Shown piece after piece: positions 9,298 through 18,468 of a stretch of 64,000 nt of DNA. The notes below the pieces were generated by a model. It searched no databases, was not told the origin of the DNA, and saw only the letters and a list, made by a program, of their open reading frames with translations. The first letter of the stretch is position 1. Each line of letters opens with the position of its first letter. Both the position numbers and the translations under genes were made by a program. Location: the NCBI RefSeq assembly GCF_000230735.2, contig NC_019962.1:2294001-2358000 (forward strand). Reading direction: 5' to 3'. The DNA comes from Natrinema pellirubrum DSM 15624. GTDB taxonomy: Archaea; Halobacteriota; Halobacteria; Halobacteriales; Natrialbaceae.

Positions 9298-9711
9298 TCA
9301 CTCGTAGGGATCGAACCGCTCGATGAGAACGAAGGGGTCGCGTTCGCGGTTGTAGTAGGAGACGTCGCCGTCCAACGCCTCGATGAGTCGCCGGTGGACC
9401 TCGCGTGCGGCCCGTCCCTCGTCGGGCTCTAGGTGATGTTGGCCCCGCATGTCGGTCCAGAACCCGCCGTCGAGCCACAGCAGCGTTTCGTCGTTGGACT
9501 GATAGACGACCTCGCCCTCCTCGGTCAGGCCGTCGATCGCGAGCTGTCGACCCGACAGCTGTGCGCGCGCGAGGACGGCGATGAGCTGCCGGCGGGAAAC
9601 CGGCGCGTGCAACGCGACGTCATCGATCGTCTCCCCGAAATAGCTCTCGACGAGATCACACGCCCGCGAGAACTCGTCGAATTCGACCTCCTGATCCTGT
9701 GCGATTTTCAT
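9298..9711 (-). CDS. conserved haloarchaeal protein of unknown function
   Basis: 137 residues from ATG 9711 (MKIAQDQEVEF); the longer in-frame extension to 9762 is basic and not coding-like. The protein is acidic and soluble, with no membrane segment or Cys cluster. A middle region (LLWLDGGFWTDMRGQHHLEPDEGRAAREVHRRL) looks globular. I do not recognise the family. It stands alone between the HTH gene and gatCA. Confidence 0.7.
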   Translation of the reverse strand: MKIAQDQEVEFDEFSRACDLVESYFGETIDDVALHAPVSRRQLIAVLARAQLSGRQLAIDGLTEEGEVVYQSNDETLLWLDGGFWTDMRGQHHLEPDEGRAAREVHRRLIEALDGDVSYYNRERDPFVLIERFDPYE

Positions 9712-9860
9712 AAGTCCCCTCGAGTGAACCGTTCGGTACGCAGAGGATTGCCAGACGGACACAAAAATCTATCCGTCGTTCAGACGGTTTCCTGTCAGTC
9801 ATTGCCGGCGCAATCGCTACGGGTCGCGGTTGCGCCGGAAAATCAGAACAGCAAGCCGTC

Positions 9861-11135
9861 TCAGGCGAGCGCGCTCGCCGCCCGGATCAGCCGCCGTTCG
9901 CCGAATGCGGGGCCGATCAGTTGGAGGCCGACGGGGAGCCCGTCCGTTTCGCCGGCCGGCACCGAAATCGCGGGCAGGTCAGCGAGGTTCACCGGCACGG
10001 TGTTCGCGTCGGCGAGATACAACTGCAGCGGATCCTCGAGGCTCTCGCCGAGTTCGAACGGCGGCACCGGCATCGTCGGGCTGGCGAGGACGTCCGCCTC
10101 CGCGAGGGCGTCGTCGAAGTCCTGTTTGACCCACGCGCGGGCGTCCTGGGCCTTCTTGTAGTACTTGTCGTGGTAGCCGGCGGAGAGTGCGTAGGTTCCC
10201 AGCAGAATCCGCCGTTTGACCTCGTCGCCGAACCCCTCCTCGCGCGCTTTCGCGAAGGTCTCGTTCCAGTTGCCGTCGTAGCCGCCCGACTGCCCGTAGC
10301 GGACGCCGTCGAACCGCGCGAGGTTCGACGAGGCTTCCGACATCGCGATCACGTAGTAGGCCTCGACGGCGTGTTCGACGGACGGCAGGGAGACCTCGTG
10401 GTACTCCGCGCCGCGGTCCTCCAAGTCGGCGATGGCGTCCCAGAACGTCTCGACGACCCCCTCGTCGGCCCCCTCGAGCAGTTCCGTCGGAACGCCGATC
10501 GAGAGCCCGTCGACGTCGCCGGTCGCGGCGTCGGCGTAGCGCTCGCTGTCTTCCAGTGGCGCCTCGCGTGTCGTCGCATCGCGCTCGTCGCTGCCGGCGA
10601 TCACGTCAAGCAGTTCGGCGGCGTCCTCGACGGTCTCGCCGAAGGGGCCGATCTGCTCCAAGCTGTTGCCGTAGGCGACGAGGCCGTACCGCGAGACGAG
10701 GCCGTAGGTCGGCTTGATGCCGACGACGCCACAGAAGGCCGCGGGACAGCGAACCGAGCCGCCGGTGTCCGACCCCAGCGCGAGGTCGGCCTCGCCGGCG
10801 GCGACGGCGGCCGCGGAGCCTCCCGAGGAGCCCCCGGGAACGTGGCCCGGCGCGGCAGGGTTGTCCGTCGCACCGAAGTAGGAGGTCTCGGTGGTCGTCC
10901 CCATGCCGAACTCGTCCATGTTGGCCTTGCCGACGATGGTCGCGCCGGCCTCCTTCAGCCGCGAGACGACCGTCGCGTCGTAGGGCGGGACGTAGTCCTC
11001 GAGCATCTTCGAGCCGCAGGTCGTCCGGACCCCCTCGGTCGAGATGTTGTCCTTGACGGCGACCGTCCGACCGGCGAGCGGGCCGTCGTCGGCCCCCTCG
11101 ATCCGCTCCTCGGTGATGAAAATGTCCTCGGACAT
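9861..11135 (-). CDS. gatA: Asp-tRNA(Asn)/Glu-tRNA(Gln) amidotransferase subunit A
   Basis: Amidase-signature subunit that hydrolyses glutamine for transamidation of mischarged tRNA. 424 residues from ATG 11135, which lies 2 bp after the gatC stop. The Ser-cis-Ser-Lys machinery is visible: VAVKDNIS (Lys), GGSSGGSAAAVAAGEADLALGSDTGGS (Ser-rich amidase signature), and SPTMPVPP near the C-terminus. Somewhat shorter than bacterial GatA but usual for haloarchaea. gatB is not in the window. Confidence 0.95.
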   Translation of the reverse strand: MSEDIFITEERIEGADDGPLAGRTVAVKDNISTEGVRTTCGSKMLEDYVPPYDATVVSRLKEAGATIVGKANMDEFGMGTTTETSYFGATDNPAAPGHVPGGSSGGSAAAVAAGEADLALGSDTGGSVRCPAAFCGVVGIKPTYGLVSRYGLVAYGNSLEQIGPFGETVEDAAELLDVIAGSDERDATTREAPLEDSERYADAATGDVDGLSIGVPTELLEGADEGVVETFWDAIADLEDRGAEYHEVSLPSVEHAVEAYYVIAMSEASSNLARFDGVRYGQSGGYDGNWNETFAKAREEGFGDEVKRRILLGTYALSAGYHDKYYKKAQDARAWVKQDFDDALAEADVLASPTMPVPPFELGESLEDPLQLYLADANTVPVNLADLPAISVPAGETDGLPVGLQLIGPAFGERRLIRAASALA

Positions 11136-11137
11136 GG

Positions 11138-11416
11138 TTACGAGACGTTGGGCCCCTTGAAGTAGCCGTCCTCGGTTTCCGACGCGTTCCGGAGCGCGTC
11201 CTCGCTCGAGAGCGATTCGCGTTCCTCGTCGGGCCGCATCACGTTCGCGAGATCGGCGTCCCGATCGACTGCCGGCACCTCGTCTAGGGTCTCGAAGTAC
11301 TCGAGGATGTCCGCGAACTGCCCGGTGAACCGGTCGACCTCTTCGTCGTCGAGGTCGACGCGGGCCAGCTCCGCGACGTGGCGGACCTCCTCGGGACTGA
11401 CGGCGTCGTCGCTCAT
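11138..11416 (-). CDS. gatC: Asp-tRNA(Asn)/Glu-tRNA(Gln) amidotransferase subunit C
   Basis: A 92-residue partner that wraps GatA and stabilises the GatCAB complex. It begins VSPEEVRHVAELARVDLDDEE, the classic GatC N-terminal helix pattern, and ends in the MRPDEE....LRNA segment that contacts GatA. Same strand, immediately upstream of gatA, so an operon. Confidence 0.94.
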   Translation of the reverse strand: MSDDAVSPEEVRHVAELARVDLDDEEVDRFTGQFADILEYFETLDEVPAVDRDADLANVMRPDEERESLSSEDALRNASETEDGYFKGPNVS

Positions 11417-11587
11417 ACGTGGTCAGACCGGCCTCCGGAGAGTAAGGGTTTCGATACCGCGGGGCCACGGACCGTCCGCCGACTGCTGCCCGCCGCGGAC
11501 TGTCTCGATCCCAGCGTTTAACTGACATGATTCCGTTATATGGGTCACGAGAACGTTTTCCAGCCACTGGTACCCGTCTCGCTGACA

Positions 11588-12565
11588 ATGACAGACTCAC
11601 CCATCCGAACGCGAAGCGACGAGCCCCGCCAAACCGAGTCCGAGACATCGACCGAGACCGCCGACGAGCAGGAACACTGCCCCGAGTGTGGCGGCCGACT
11701 GGTTTCCGACGACGGACGTGCCGAGACGGTCTGTACGGACTGTAGCCTCGTCGTCGAGGAAGACGAGATCGACCGCGGCCCCGAATGGCGTGCGTTCGAC
11801 GCCGCCGAGAAAGACGAGAAGTCCCGCGTCGGCGCGCCGACGACCAACATGATGCACGACCAGGGGCTCTCGACCAACATCGGCTGGCAGGACAAAGACG
11901 CCTACGGCCGCTCGCTCTCGAGTCGCCAACGCGAGAAGATGCAGCGCCTGCGTACCTGGAACGAGCGCTTTCGCACCCGTAACTCCAAGGAGCGCAACCT
12001 CAAGCAGGCGCTGGGCGAGATCGACCGGATGGCCAGCGCGCTCGGTCTCCCCGACACCGTCCGCGAAACGTCGAGCGTGATCTATCGGCGTGCCCTCGAG
12101 GAGGACCTGCTGCCGGGTCGCTCGATCGAAGGCGTCGCGACCGCGTCGCTGTACGCCGCCGCCCGACAGGCCGGCACCCCTCGCAGTCTCGACGAGATTT
12201 CGGCGGTCAGCCGCGTCGAGAAAGCCGAAATCGCCCGCACATACCGGTACGTCGTCCGGGAACTCGGCCTCGAGGTCCAGCCGGCCGATCCCGAGAGCTA
12301 CGTCCCCCGGTTCGCCAGCGATCTCGATCTCGCCGACGAGACCGAACGCCGCGCTCACGACCTCCTGTCGACGGCCAAGGAACGCGGCGTCCACAGCGGC
12401 AAGTCTCCGGTCGGCCTCGCCGCGGCCGCCGTCTACGCCGCCGCCCTCCTGACCAACGAGAAAGTCACCCAAAACGACGTCAGCGACGTCGCCAGCATCT
12501 CCGAGGTCACCATCCGCAACCGCTACAAGGAACTGCTCGAGGCCGACGGCGGCGCGCCGGCCTGA
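11588..12565 (+). CDS. tfb: transcription initiation factor IIB (TFB)
   Basis: A 325-residue general transcription factor that bridges TBP-TATA and RNA polymerase. An N-terminal zinc ribbon (CPECGG...CTDCS, residues about 27-48) is followed by the B-reader/linker (GPEWRAFDAAEKDEKSR) and two cyclin-like repeats (about 115-205 and 215-310; ATASLYAAARQ and AAAAVYAAAL). ATG 11588 is preferred over 11540 because the 16-residue extension is not acidic and is absent from the usual TFB start. Haloarchaea carry several tfb copies; which paralogue this is cannot be told here. Confidence 0.95.
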   Translation: MTDSPIRTRSDEPRQTESETSTETADEQEHCPECGGRLVSDDGRAETVCTDCSLVVEEDEIDRGPEWRAFDAAEKDEKSRVGAPTTNMMHDQGLSTNIGWQDKDAYGRSLSSRQREKMQRLRTWNERFRTRNSKERNLKQALGEIDRMASALGLPDTVRETSSVIYRRALEEDLLPGRSIEGVATASLYAAARQAGTPRSLDEISAVSRVEKAEIARTYRYVVRELGLEVQPADPESYVPRFASDLDLADETERRAHDLLSTAKERGVHSGKSPVGLAAAAVYAAALLTNEKVTQNDVSDVASISEVTIRNRYKELLEADGGAPA

Positions 12566-12691
12566 GCGGTATCGCGACTGACGGTCAACCCGTGATTGTC
12601 GCGTTCCAATACTGTCTTACTCGCCGAACAATCACGAGAACGATATTTTAACAGGTCGATACTCAAGGGTGGTCGTCGTGACCGTGGCCGT

Positions 12692-12817
12692 ATGCACTGT
12701 GACAACTGCGATTCCGACGCGGTCGCGTACACGTTGACGACCTACGTCGAACCGGACGGACGGGAGTCGGTCGACCTCCACTTCTGCTCGACCGACTGCC
12801 TCCACGTCTGGACCTGA
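12692..12817 (+). CDS. 41-residue CxxC zinc-binding protein (DUF7576-like)
   Basis: Starts MHCDNCDSDAV and contains a second pair CSTDC, giving four cysteines (CxxC...CxxxC) for one zinc site, similar to TRASH/DUF7576 mini-proteins common in haloarchaea. An AT-rich TATTTTAACA at 12642-12651 is a plausible promoter. Acidic, soluble, no other domain. Function unknown; possibly a metal sensor or protein adaptor. Confidence 0.7.
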   Translation: MHCDNCDSDAVAYTLTTYVEPDGRESVDLHFCSTDCLHVWT

Positions 12818-12908
12818 CGACGCCCCGTGGACGCGACGCGTCGGCCTCGAGTTCGACTCGGCGGCGGGTGGCATCACGCGCAAAAAAGTCGTCCGGATCC
12901 GATCCCGC

Positions 12909-14000
12909 TCACGGGTCCTCGTCGTAGATGTCGCGGGTAGGCTCGCCACTGACGTCGACGACGCCGAGTGCGCCGCGGCGGGCGGCACGAGTCAGGGCGT
13001 GGTCGACGATCTTGACCGGTCCCGGCACCGGGAACTCCATTTCGGCCGCAGCCGTCGTCCCGGGTGCGACGGGCGCGGTTTCGACGTTGCGATCGGGGTC
13101 GGTCAGGAGGTCGCCGTCGCGGTAGAAGCGACTCCAGACGTTGCCGATGGCGTGCCAGGAACTCAGCAGGTTCGGGCCGCCGTTGGCGAAGTACACCCGG
13201 GCGGTCTCGCCGGTGTTGGCCTCCATGGGAACGCCGCCGTCGGGAGTGAAGCCGTAGGCCTGGCCATTGAAGACGACGTAGGTCGGCTCCTCTTTGAGCA
13301 TCGCATCGAAGTCGAAGCCGTGGTGGCCTTCCTCGCCGAGGTCGCCGTCCGTGTAGATCTCGTGCTGGCCGAGGTAGTACTCGTTGTCGACCTCGGGCAG
13401 ACCGTCCTCGGGCTCGACGAGGATCGAGCCGAACATGCCCGCGCTGATGTGCTGGTCCATGTTCGGGATCGCGCAGTGATAGATGAACACGCCCGCGTAG
13501 TCGGCGGTGAAGCTGATCTGGGTGGGATCATCGCCGGGCGCGATCGTGGTCGCGTCGGCACCGCCGCCGGGGCCGTAGACCGCGTGGAAGTCCATGTTGT
13601 GGGCGGCCACGTTCAGGTCATCCGGCACGTCGAAGGTCAGATTCACCCGGTCGCCGCGGCGCACTCGGAGCATCGGCCCGGGAACCTGCCCCTCGAAGGT
13701 CATGTAGTCGAAGGTGACCCCGGGCTCGATCTCGGCCGTGACCCGCTCGGTCCGGATCGTGACGTCGTGTTCGCGGGGCTCGTTCCAGTCAACCGGGTCC
13801 GGAATGTCCGTCGGGTCCCGCGCGATGCGGTCGACGTCGACGGCTTTGGCTGCCGCCAGCCCCTCGTCCTCAGCCGCCGACTGGTCGCCGTTCCCGCTGT
13901 CGGTCTGGGTGTCGCCACCGAGGCAGCCGGCGACTGCCAACGCGCCGGTCGCTCCGATCGCCTGCATCGCCCGTCGTCGGGTGAGATTGGATTGGGTCAT
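12909..14000 (-). CDS. nirK: copper-containing nitrite reductase (NirK)
   Basis: Reduces nitrite to nitric oxide on the outer face of the membrane. 363 residues from ATG 14000, with a twin-arginine lipoprotein signal (LTRRRAMQAIGATGALAVAGC). Two cupredoxin domains carry all expected ligands: HNMDFHAVYGPGGG (type-1 and type-2 His), FIYHCAIPN (type-2 His, type-1 Cys), the MDQHISAGM segment (type-1 His, Met) and SSWHAIG (third type-2 His). This pattern distinguishes NirK from multicopper oxidases. It is divergent from the hydrolase gene and heads the respiratory/copper cluster. Confidence 0.94.
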   Translation of the reverse strand: MTQSNLTRRRAMQAIGATGALAVAGCLGGDTQTDSGNGDQSAAEDEGLAAAKAVDVDRIARDPTDIPDPVDWNEPREHDVTIRTERVTAEIEPGVTFDYMTFEGQVPGPMLRVRRGDRVNLTFDVPDDLNVAAHNMDFHAVYGPGGGADATTIAPGDDPTQISFTADYAGVFIYHCAIPNMDQHISAGMFGSILVEPEDGLPEVDNEYYLGQHEIYTDGDLGEEGHHGFDFDAMLKEEPTYVVFNGQAYGFTPDGGVPMEANTGETARVYFANGGPNLLSSWHAIGNVWSRFYRDGDLLTDPDRNVETAPVAPGTTAAAEMEFPVPGPVKIVDHALTRAARRGALGVVDVSGEPTRDIYDEDP

Positions 14001-14054
14001 TGTCCTATCTATACATAGTGGTGGACGTATGATCAACCATCACGATGCTTCCCG

Positions 14055-14070
14055 TCGGATAGTAATCCGA
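14055..14070. promoter_or_regulatory. inverted repeat upstream of nirK
   Basis: Perfect 6-bp arms TCGGAT and ATCCGA separated by AGTA, 55 bp upstream of the nirK ATG, just beyond the likely BRE/TATA region (ATGTATAG-like on the minus strand). The position fits an activator or repressor site. The sequence differs from the CGAAC-type palindrome found further along the cluster. Confidence 0.35.
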
Positions 14071-14233
14071 TCGTCGGTTCCCCGGATATGATGGTCCATT
14101 AAATACCCACTTCCGGTTGATTTCGTCGACCGGCACGAATTCAGCCCCGTCATCGGTCCCACTCCCAGCGGGAAGCGACTCTCGAGCGTGGCCGACCCAA
14201 ACGGATATGTTGGATCTCGGTCAAGTCAGTAGC

Positions 14234-15142
14234 ATGGAGCCACACGGACGCGCTTCGGACGGAGTACTCGAGGCGACCGTTTCGTCGGTCGAACTGGACT
14301 CGAGTCGCCGAACGGTCAACGGGGTCGACCTGCACGTCGTCGCCGCCGGTGACGAGTCGGCGCCGCTGGTGGTCTTGCTCCACGGGTTTCCCGAGTTCTG
14401 GTACGGCTGGCGGCGGGTCATCGGGCCGCTCGTCGATGCCGGCTATCGGGTCGTCGTGCCCGATCAGCGCGGGTACAACCGAAGCGAGAAACCCGACGGC
14501 GTTGGTTCGTACCGTCTCACTGAACTGACGCGGGACGTGGTCGAACTGATCGGGACCGAGGATCGCGAACGCGCGGCCGTCGTCGGCCACGACTGGGGCG
14601 GCATGGTCGCCTGGTCGGTCGCAGCCCACCACCCCGAGGTCGTCGACCGACTGACCATCGTGAACGTCCCACACCCGACCGCGTACCGCCGCCAACTCCT
14701 GTCGAATCCGGCGCAGCTACGCCGGAGCTGGTACGCCCTCTGGTTCCAGGTGCCGTGGCTTCCCGAACGCGTCGCCCGCTACGACGACTACCGCGTTCTC
14801 GAGCGGGCCCTTCGTGGGACGGCCGCCCCGGGAACGTTCCGCGATGACGAACTGGCTCGCTATCGCCGCGCCTGGGACCGAGAGGGGGCGCTGACGGCGA
14901 TGCTGAACTGGTATCGAGCGGCCGCCCGGTATCCGCCTCGGTCCCCGACCGAGCCGATCGAGCCCCCGACGCTCGTCGTCTGGGGCGAGGACGACGACGC
15001 GCTCGTTCCCTCGCTGGCGGTCGACAGCACGATGCTGTGTGCCGACGGACGGCTCGAGTTGCTCCCGGAGACGAGCCACTGGGTGCCACACGAAGCGCCG
15101 ACGCGGCTCACCGACGAAATCCTCGCACATCTGGCTGCTTGA
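14234..15142 (+). CDS. alpha/beta hydrolase, epoxide-hydrolase-like
   Basis: 302 residues from ATG 14234. Oxyanion motif LLHGFPEFWYGWR, nucleophile elbow VGHDWGGMVAW with Asp as nucleophile (as in epoxide hydrolases and haloalkane dehalogenases rather than serine esterases), acid in WGEDDDALVP and catalytic His in ETSHWVPHEAP. A cap domain occupies about 150-220. The substrate is unknown; 'epoxide hydrolase-like' is inferred from the Asp nucleophile and HGFPEFW motif. Confidence 0.88.
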   Translation: MEPHGRASDGVLEATVSSVELDSSRRTVNGVDLHVVAAGDESAPLVVLLHGFPEFWYGWRRVIGPLVDAGYRVVVPDQRGYNRSEKPDGVGSYRLTELTRDVVELIGTEDRERAAVVGHDWGGMVAWSVAAHHPEVVDRLTIVNVPHPTAYRRQLLSNPAQLRRSWYALWFQVPWLPERVARYDDYRVLERALRGTAAPGTFRDDELARYRRAWDREGALTAMLNWYRAAARYPPRSPTEPIEPPTLVVWGEDDDALVPSLAVDSTMLCADGRLELLPETSHWVPHEAPTRLTDEILAHLAA

Positions 15143-15298
15143 TCGGCTCCGGTGATACCGGGGACCGATCGGACCGGCAGAACACGTTCGGGAGAGGAAC
15201 CGCATCCGACGGGAGCGTCGCTCCGAACGAGTCGCTCCGTACCGGGCTGCCGGCGATCCCGGCCATCTCACCGGTCCGTGCGGCGCTCGAGGACTAGT

Positions 15299-15742
15299 AT
15301 GATCGAATCCCGCATACAGCCACAGTCGGTCGGTCGAATCGTCACCGAACCGTTCGTCCTGTCGGTAGCCGTCGTCGACGCGCTCGTCGTCGTGGCGTTC
15401 ATCGGCGTCGGCCTGTTCATGCACGCGATGGAACCGTGGACGTTCCCGGCCTACACCCTTCGAACGGCGACCCCGTTCGTGATCGGCTGGGCGATCGCTG
15501 CGCCGCTTCTCGGGGCCTATCGGGGACGAGTCCTCGAGTCGTTCGGGCGCACCCTCGCAGTCGTCGCCATCGCGTGGATCGCCGCGACCCTGATCGGCGG
15601 TCTCATTCGCTCGTCGTCGCTGTTCCTCGGCGGCGCACCGCCCGAGTTCCTGCTGGTCAACGCCGTCCTCGGGCTCGGTTTTATCCTCCCGTGGCGGCTG
15701 GCGGTGACGGCCGGCCACCGCTGGCGGGCAGGCCGCGCGTGA
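15299..15742 (+). CDS. DUF3054 family membrane protein
   Basis: 147 residues with four hydrophobic helices: ALVVVAFIGVGLF, TPFVIGWAIAAPLLGAY, VVAIAWIAATLIGGLI and FLLVNAVLGLGFILPW. The pattern of LRTATPFVIGWAIAAPLLGAYRG matches DUF3054 proteins. ATG 15299 is taken because the 49-residue upstream extension is Arg/Ser-rich antisense-like sequence. Function unknown. Between the hydrolase and the copper ATPase, all on the plus strand. Confidence 0.8.
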   Translation: MIESRIQPQSVGRIVTEPFVLSVAVVDALVVVAFIGVGLFMHAMEPWTFPAYTLRTATPFVIGWAIAAPLLGAYRGRVLESFGRTLAVVAIAWIAATLIGGLIRSSSLFLGGAPPEFLLVNAVLGLGFILPWRLAVTAGHRWRAGRA

Positions 15743-15824
15743 TCCCGCTTCGATCATCGGCCACTAACCCGAACTCGTTCGGGACTACGGCTTCCCCGAC
15801 TCGTCGACGACGTTCGACCGTGAG

Positions 15825-18341
15825 ATGAGTTCCTGCTCGCTCTGCGGGCTGCCGATCCCCGACGAACCGGTGACCGCGGCCGACCTCGAGGGGACGTTCT
15901 GCTGTCGTGGCTGTCTCGAGGTGAGCGCGACCCTCGACGACGTCGATGGACTCGAGCGCGAGGCAGTAGTCGATCGCGCGCGGGAGTCGACCGACCGCGA
16001 GGTGCCGGCGGGGGCCGCGGAGACGTTTCTGGCGGTCGACGGGATGCACTGCTCGACCTGCGAGGGGTTCGTCTCGCTGCTGGGCGAGGACGAGCCGGGT
16101 ATCCTGACCGTCGAGGCGAGCTACGCGACCGACACCGCCCGGGTCGTCTACGATCCCGAGCGGCTCGAACGGGCCGATCTCCCCGAGCGGCTCTCGGGCT
16201 ACGGCTACGAGGCGCGGTTCCGCGACGGCGACGGCGGCCGGCGAGACGAGACGGAACTGATCCAGCGGCTGCTGGTCGGCGGCTTTCTCGCGATGTTGAT
16301 CATGCCGTGGTACCTGTTCTATCTCTATCCGAGCTACGTCGGTATCGAGACGGGGATTCTCTCGGTCGACGCGACCTCACCGGTCGGAATCTACCTGCCG
16401 ATGGCGATAATCGGGCTGTTGACGACCGGCGTCCTGTGCTATACCGGCTACCCCGTCCTGCGGGGCGCGTACGTCAGCCTGCGGGTCGGCCAGCCGAACA
16501 TGGACCTGCTGATCGCCGTCGCTGCCGTCTCGGCCTACGCCTACAGCACGGTCGCGCTGGCGACGGGCAGTACCCACCTCTACTACGACGTGACCGTCGC
16601 CGTGATCATGATCGTCTCGCTTGGCACCTACTACGAACGCCGGATCAAGCGCCGGGCCACCGATCTGCTTGCGGACGTGACCGCCGCGCAGGTCCGGGAA
16701 GCAACACGCCGGCTTCCGGATGGGGGCGGGACCGAAACGGTCCCCGTCGATCGGCTCGCGGCCGGCGACGAACTGCTCGTCAAACCGGGCGAGCGGATTC
16801 CGGTCGACGGGATCGTCCGTGAGGGGACGGCGGCGGTCGACGAGTCGGTCCTCACGGGGGAGTCCCTGCCGGTCACCAAGGAGCCTGGCGACCGGGTCGT
16901 CGGCGGCGCGATCGTGACCGACAGCGCGCTCGTCCTCGAGGTCGGCGAGGACGCTGAGAGTACGCTCGACCGGATCGCGACGCTCATGTGGGAGATCCAG
17001 AGCGCGACCCCGGGCGTCCAGCGGCTGGCCGACCGGCTCGCGACGGTCTTCGTCCCTCTCGTCGTGACCGTCGCAGTCCTCGTCACGGCCTGGCGGCTCG
17101 CGACGGGGACGCCCGTCGGCGACGCCGTGTTGACGGGGCTGACGGTACTCGTCGTCTCCTGTCCCTGTGCCATGGGGCTGGCGACGCCGCTGGCGGTCGC
17201 GTCCGGACTGCGCGACGCCTTAGAGCGCGGGATCGTCGTCGCGAACGCGACCCTGTTCGAATCGGCGTCGGCCGCCGAGACGGTCGTCTTCGACAAGACC
17301 GGCACGCTGACCGCCGGCGAAATGTCGGTCCGTGAGGTCCACGGCGAGGACTCGGCGATCACGTTCGCCGCGGCCGTCGAACGCCGCTCCGAACATCCGG
17401 TTGCGGGCGCTATCGTCGCCCACGCTACGGCCGAGGCGTCCGAAAACGAGGGCACGGGCATCGACGACCCGGTCGCGTCCGACGGGGGCACCGTCGACGC
17501 CGCGGCGGCCGGTGACTTGCCACCTCGCGATCACGACCTCGCGGTGACCGACTTCGAGCGACACCCCGGCGAGGGAGTGAGTGCGACGGTCGGTCTCGAG
17601 GCGTCCGATCGGCCCGCGCCCGAGGAGCGGGCGTCCGAGCCGTCGGGCACGTCCCGTCGCCGCGTCGTGGTGGGGACGCCCGACCTCGTCGAGCGGCTGG
17701 TCGGTCCGATCCCGGCGGCACTCGAGGCGGCGATCGACGAGGCGCGAGCCGGCGGCGACCTTCCCACGGTCGTCGGCTACGACGGGCGGGCGCGGGCCGT
17801 CGCGGTCGTCGGGGACCGCCGACGGGCGGAGTGGCGCGAGGTCCTCGAGTCGGTCGCCGACCGCGAGGTGATCGTCCTGACGGGCGACGACGAAGCCGCG
17901 ACGGCGACGTTCCGCGACCATCCGGCGGTCGATCGGGTCTTCGCGGGCGTCCCGCCGGACGGCAAAGTCGAGACCGTCCGGCGGCTCGCCGACGAGGGGA
18001 CCACCGCGATGGTCGGCGACGGAACCAACGACGCACCCGCACTGGCGGCTGCGGACGTCGGGATCGCCCTCGACAGCGGGACCGCTCGCGCGACCGACGC
18101 CGCCGACGCCGTCGTGACCGGGAGCGATCTCCGCGCCGTCCCCGCCGTGTTCGATCTCGCAGCGGGCACACGACGGCGCATTCGCGAGAACGTCTGCTGG
18201 GCACTGCTGTACAACGCGGTCGCGATCCCACTGGCCGCAGCGGGATTGCTCAACCCGCTGTTTGCCGCCGTCGCGATGGCGACCAGCAGCGCAATCGTCG
18301 TCGTCAACTCCTCGCGGCCGGTGCTGTCGGACGATCGGTGA
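15825..18341 (+). CDS. copper-transporting P1B-type ATPase (CopA/FixI-like)
   Basis: 838-residue heavy-metal P-type ATPase. Residues 4-30 form a Cys-rich CSLCG...CCRGC module, followed by an HMA domain with GMHCSTCEGF (about 71-80). The core has the transmembrane SCPCAMGLATP motif (Cu+ type), TGES, the phosphorylated Asp in DKTGTLT, the nucleotide-site HP in RSEHPVAGAI, and GDGTNDAP. The extra N-terminal Cys module resembles FixI/CcoI ATPases that load copper into heme-copper oxidases. That fits the nirK and CuA enzyme genes nearby, which also need copper. Confidence 0.93.
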   Translation: MSSCSLCGLPIPDEPVTAADLEGTFCCRGCLEVSATLDDVDGLEREAVVDRARESTDREVPAGAAETFLAVDGMHCSTCEGFVSLLGEDEPGILTVEASYATDTARVVYDPERLERADLPERLSGYGYEARFRDGDGGRRDETELIQRLLVGGFLAMLIMPWYLFYLYPSYVGIETGILSVDATSPVGIYLPMAIIGLLTTGVLCYTGYPVLRGAYVSLRVGQPNMDLLIAVAAVSAYAYSTVALATGSTHLYYDVTVAVIMIVSLGTYYERRIKRRATDLLADVTAAQVREATRRLPDGGGTETVPVDRLAAGDELLVKPGERIPVDGIVREGTAAVDESVLTGESLPVTKEPGDRVVGGAIVTDSALVLEVGEDAESTLDRIATLMWEIQSATPGVQRLADRLATVFVPLVVTVAVLVTAWRLATGTPVGDAVLTGLTVLVVSCPCAMGLATPLAVASGLRDALERGIVVANATLFESASAAETVVFDKTGTLTAGEMSVREVHGEDSAITFAAAVERRSEHPVAGAIVAHATAEASENEGTGIDDPVASDGGTVDAAAAGDLPPRDHDLAVTDFERHPGEGVSATVGLEASDRPAPEERASEPSGTSRRRVVVGTPDLVERLVGPIPAALEAAIDEARAGGDLPTVVGYDGRARAVAVVGDRRRAEWREVLESVADREVIVLTGDDEAATATFRDHPAVDRVFAGVPPDGKVETVRRLADEGTTAMVGDGTNDAPALAAADVGIALDSGTARATDAADAVVTGSDLRAVPAVFDLAAGTRRRIRENVCWALLYNAVAIPLAAAGLLNPLFAAVAMATSSAIVVVNSSRPVLSDDR

Positions 18342-18468
18342 CCCGGGGCCCGCGACGCCTCGAGGGCCAACGCCGGGCGTCTCCGCCTCGATACCGGTTC
18401 CGGATAACTGAAACGGCCGTTTTAGCTCGAGCCGGGTTTATGCAGTCGGATCTCCAACACGTTCGTAT

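Noticed and set aside
9861-11648. GatA with a 171-residue N-terminal extension
   Set aside because: Extension overlaps gatC and is Arg-rich; ATG 11135 directly after gatC gives the normal amidase start.
12909-14000. Multicopper oxidase (laccase-like) instead of NirK
   Set aside because: Two cupredoxin domains with NirK ligand pattern and no trinuclear HxH sites.
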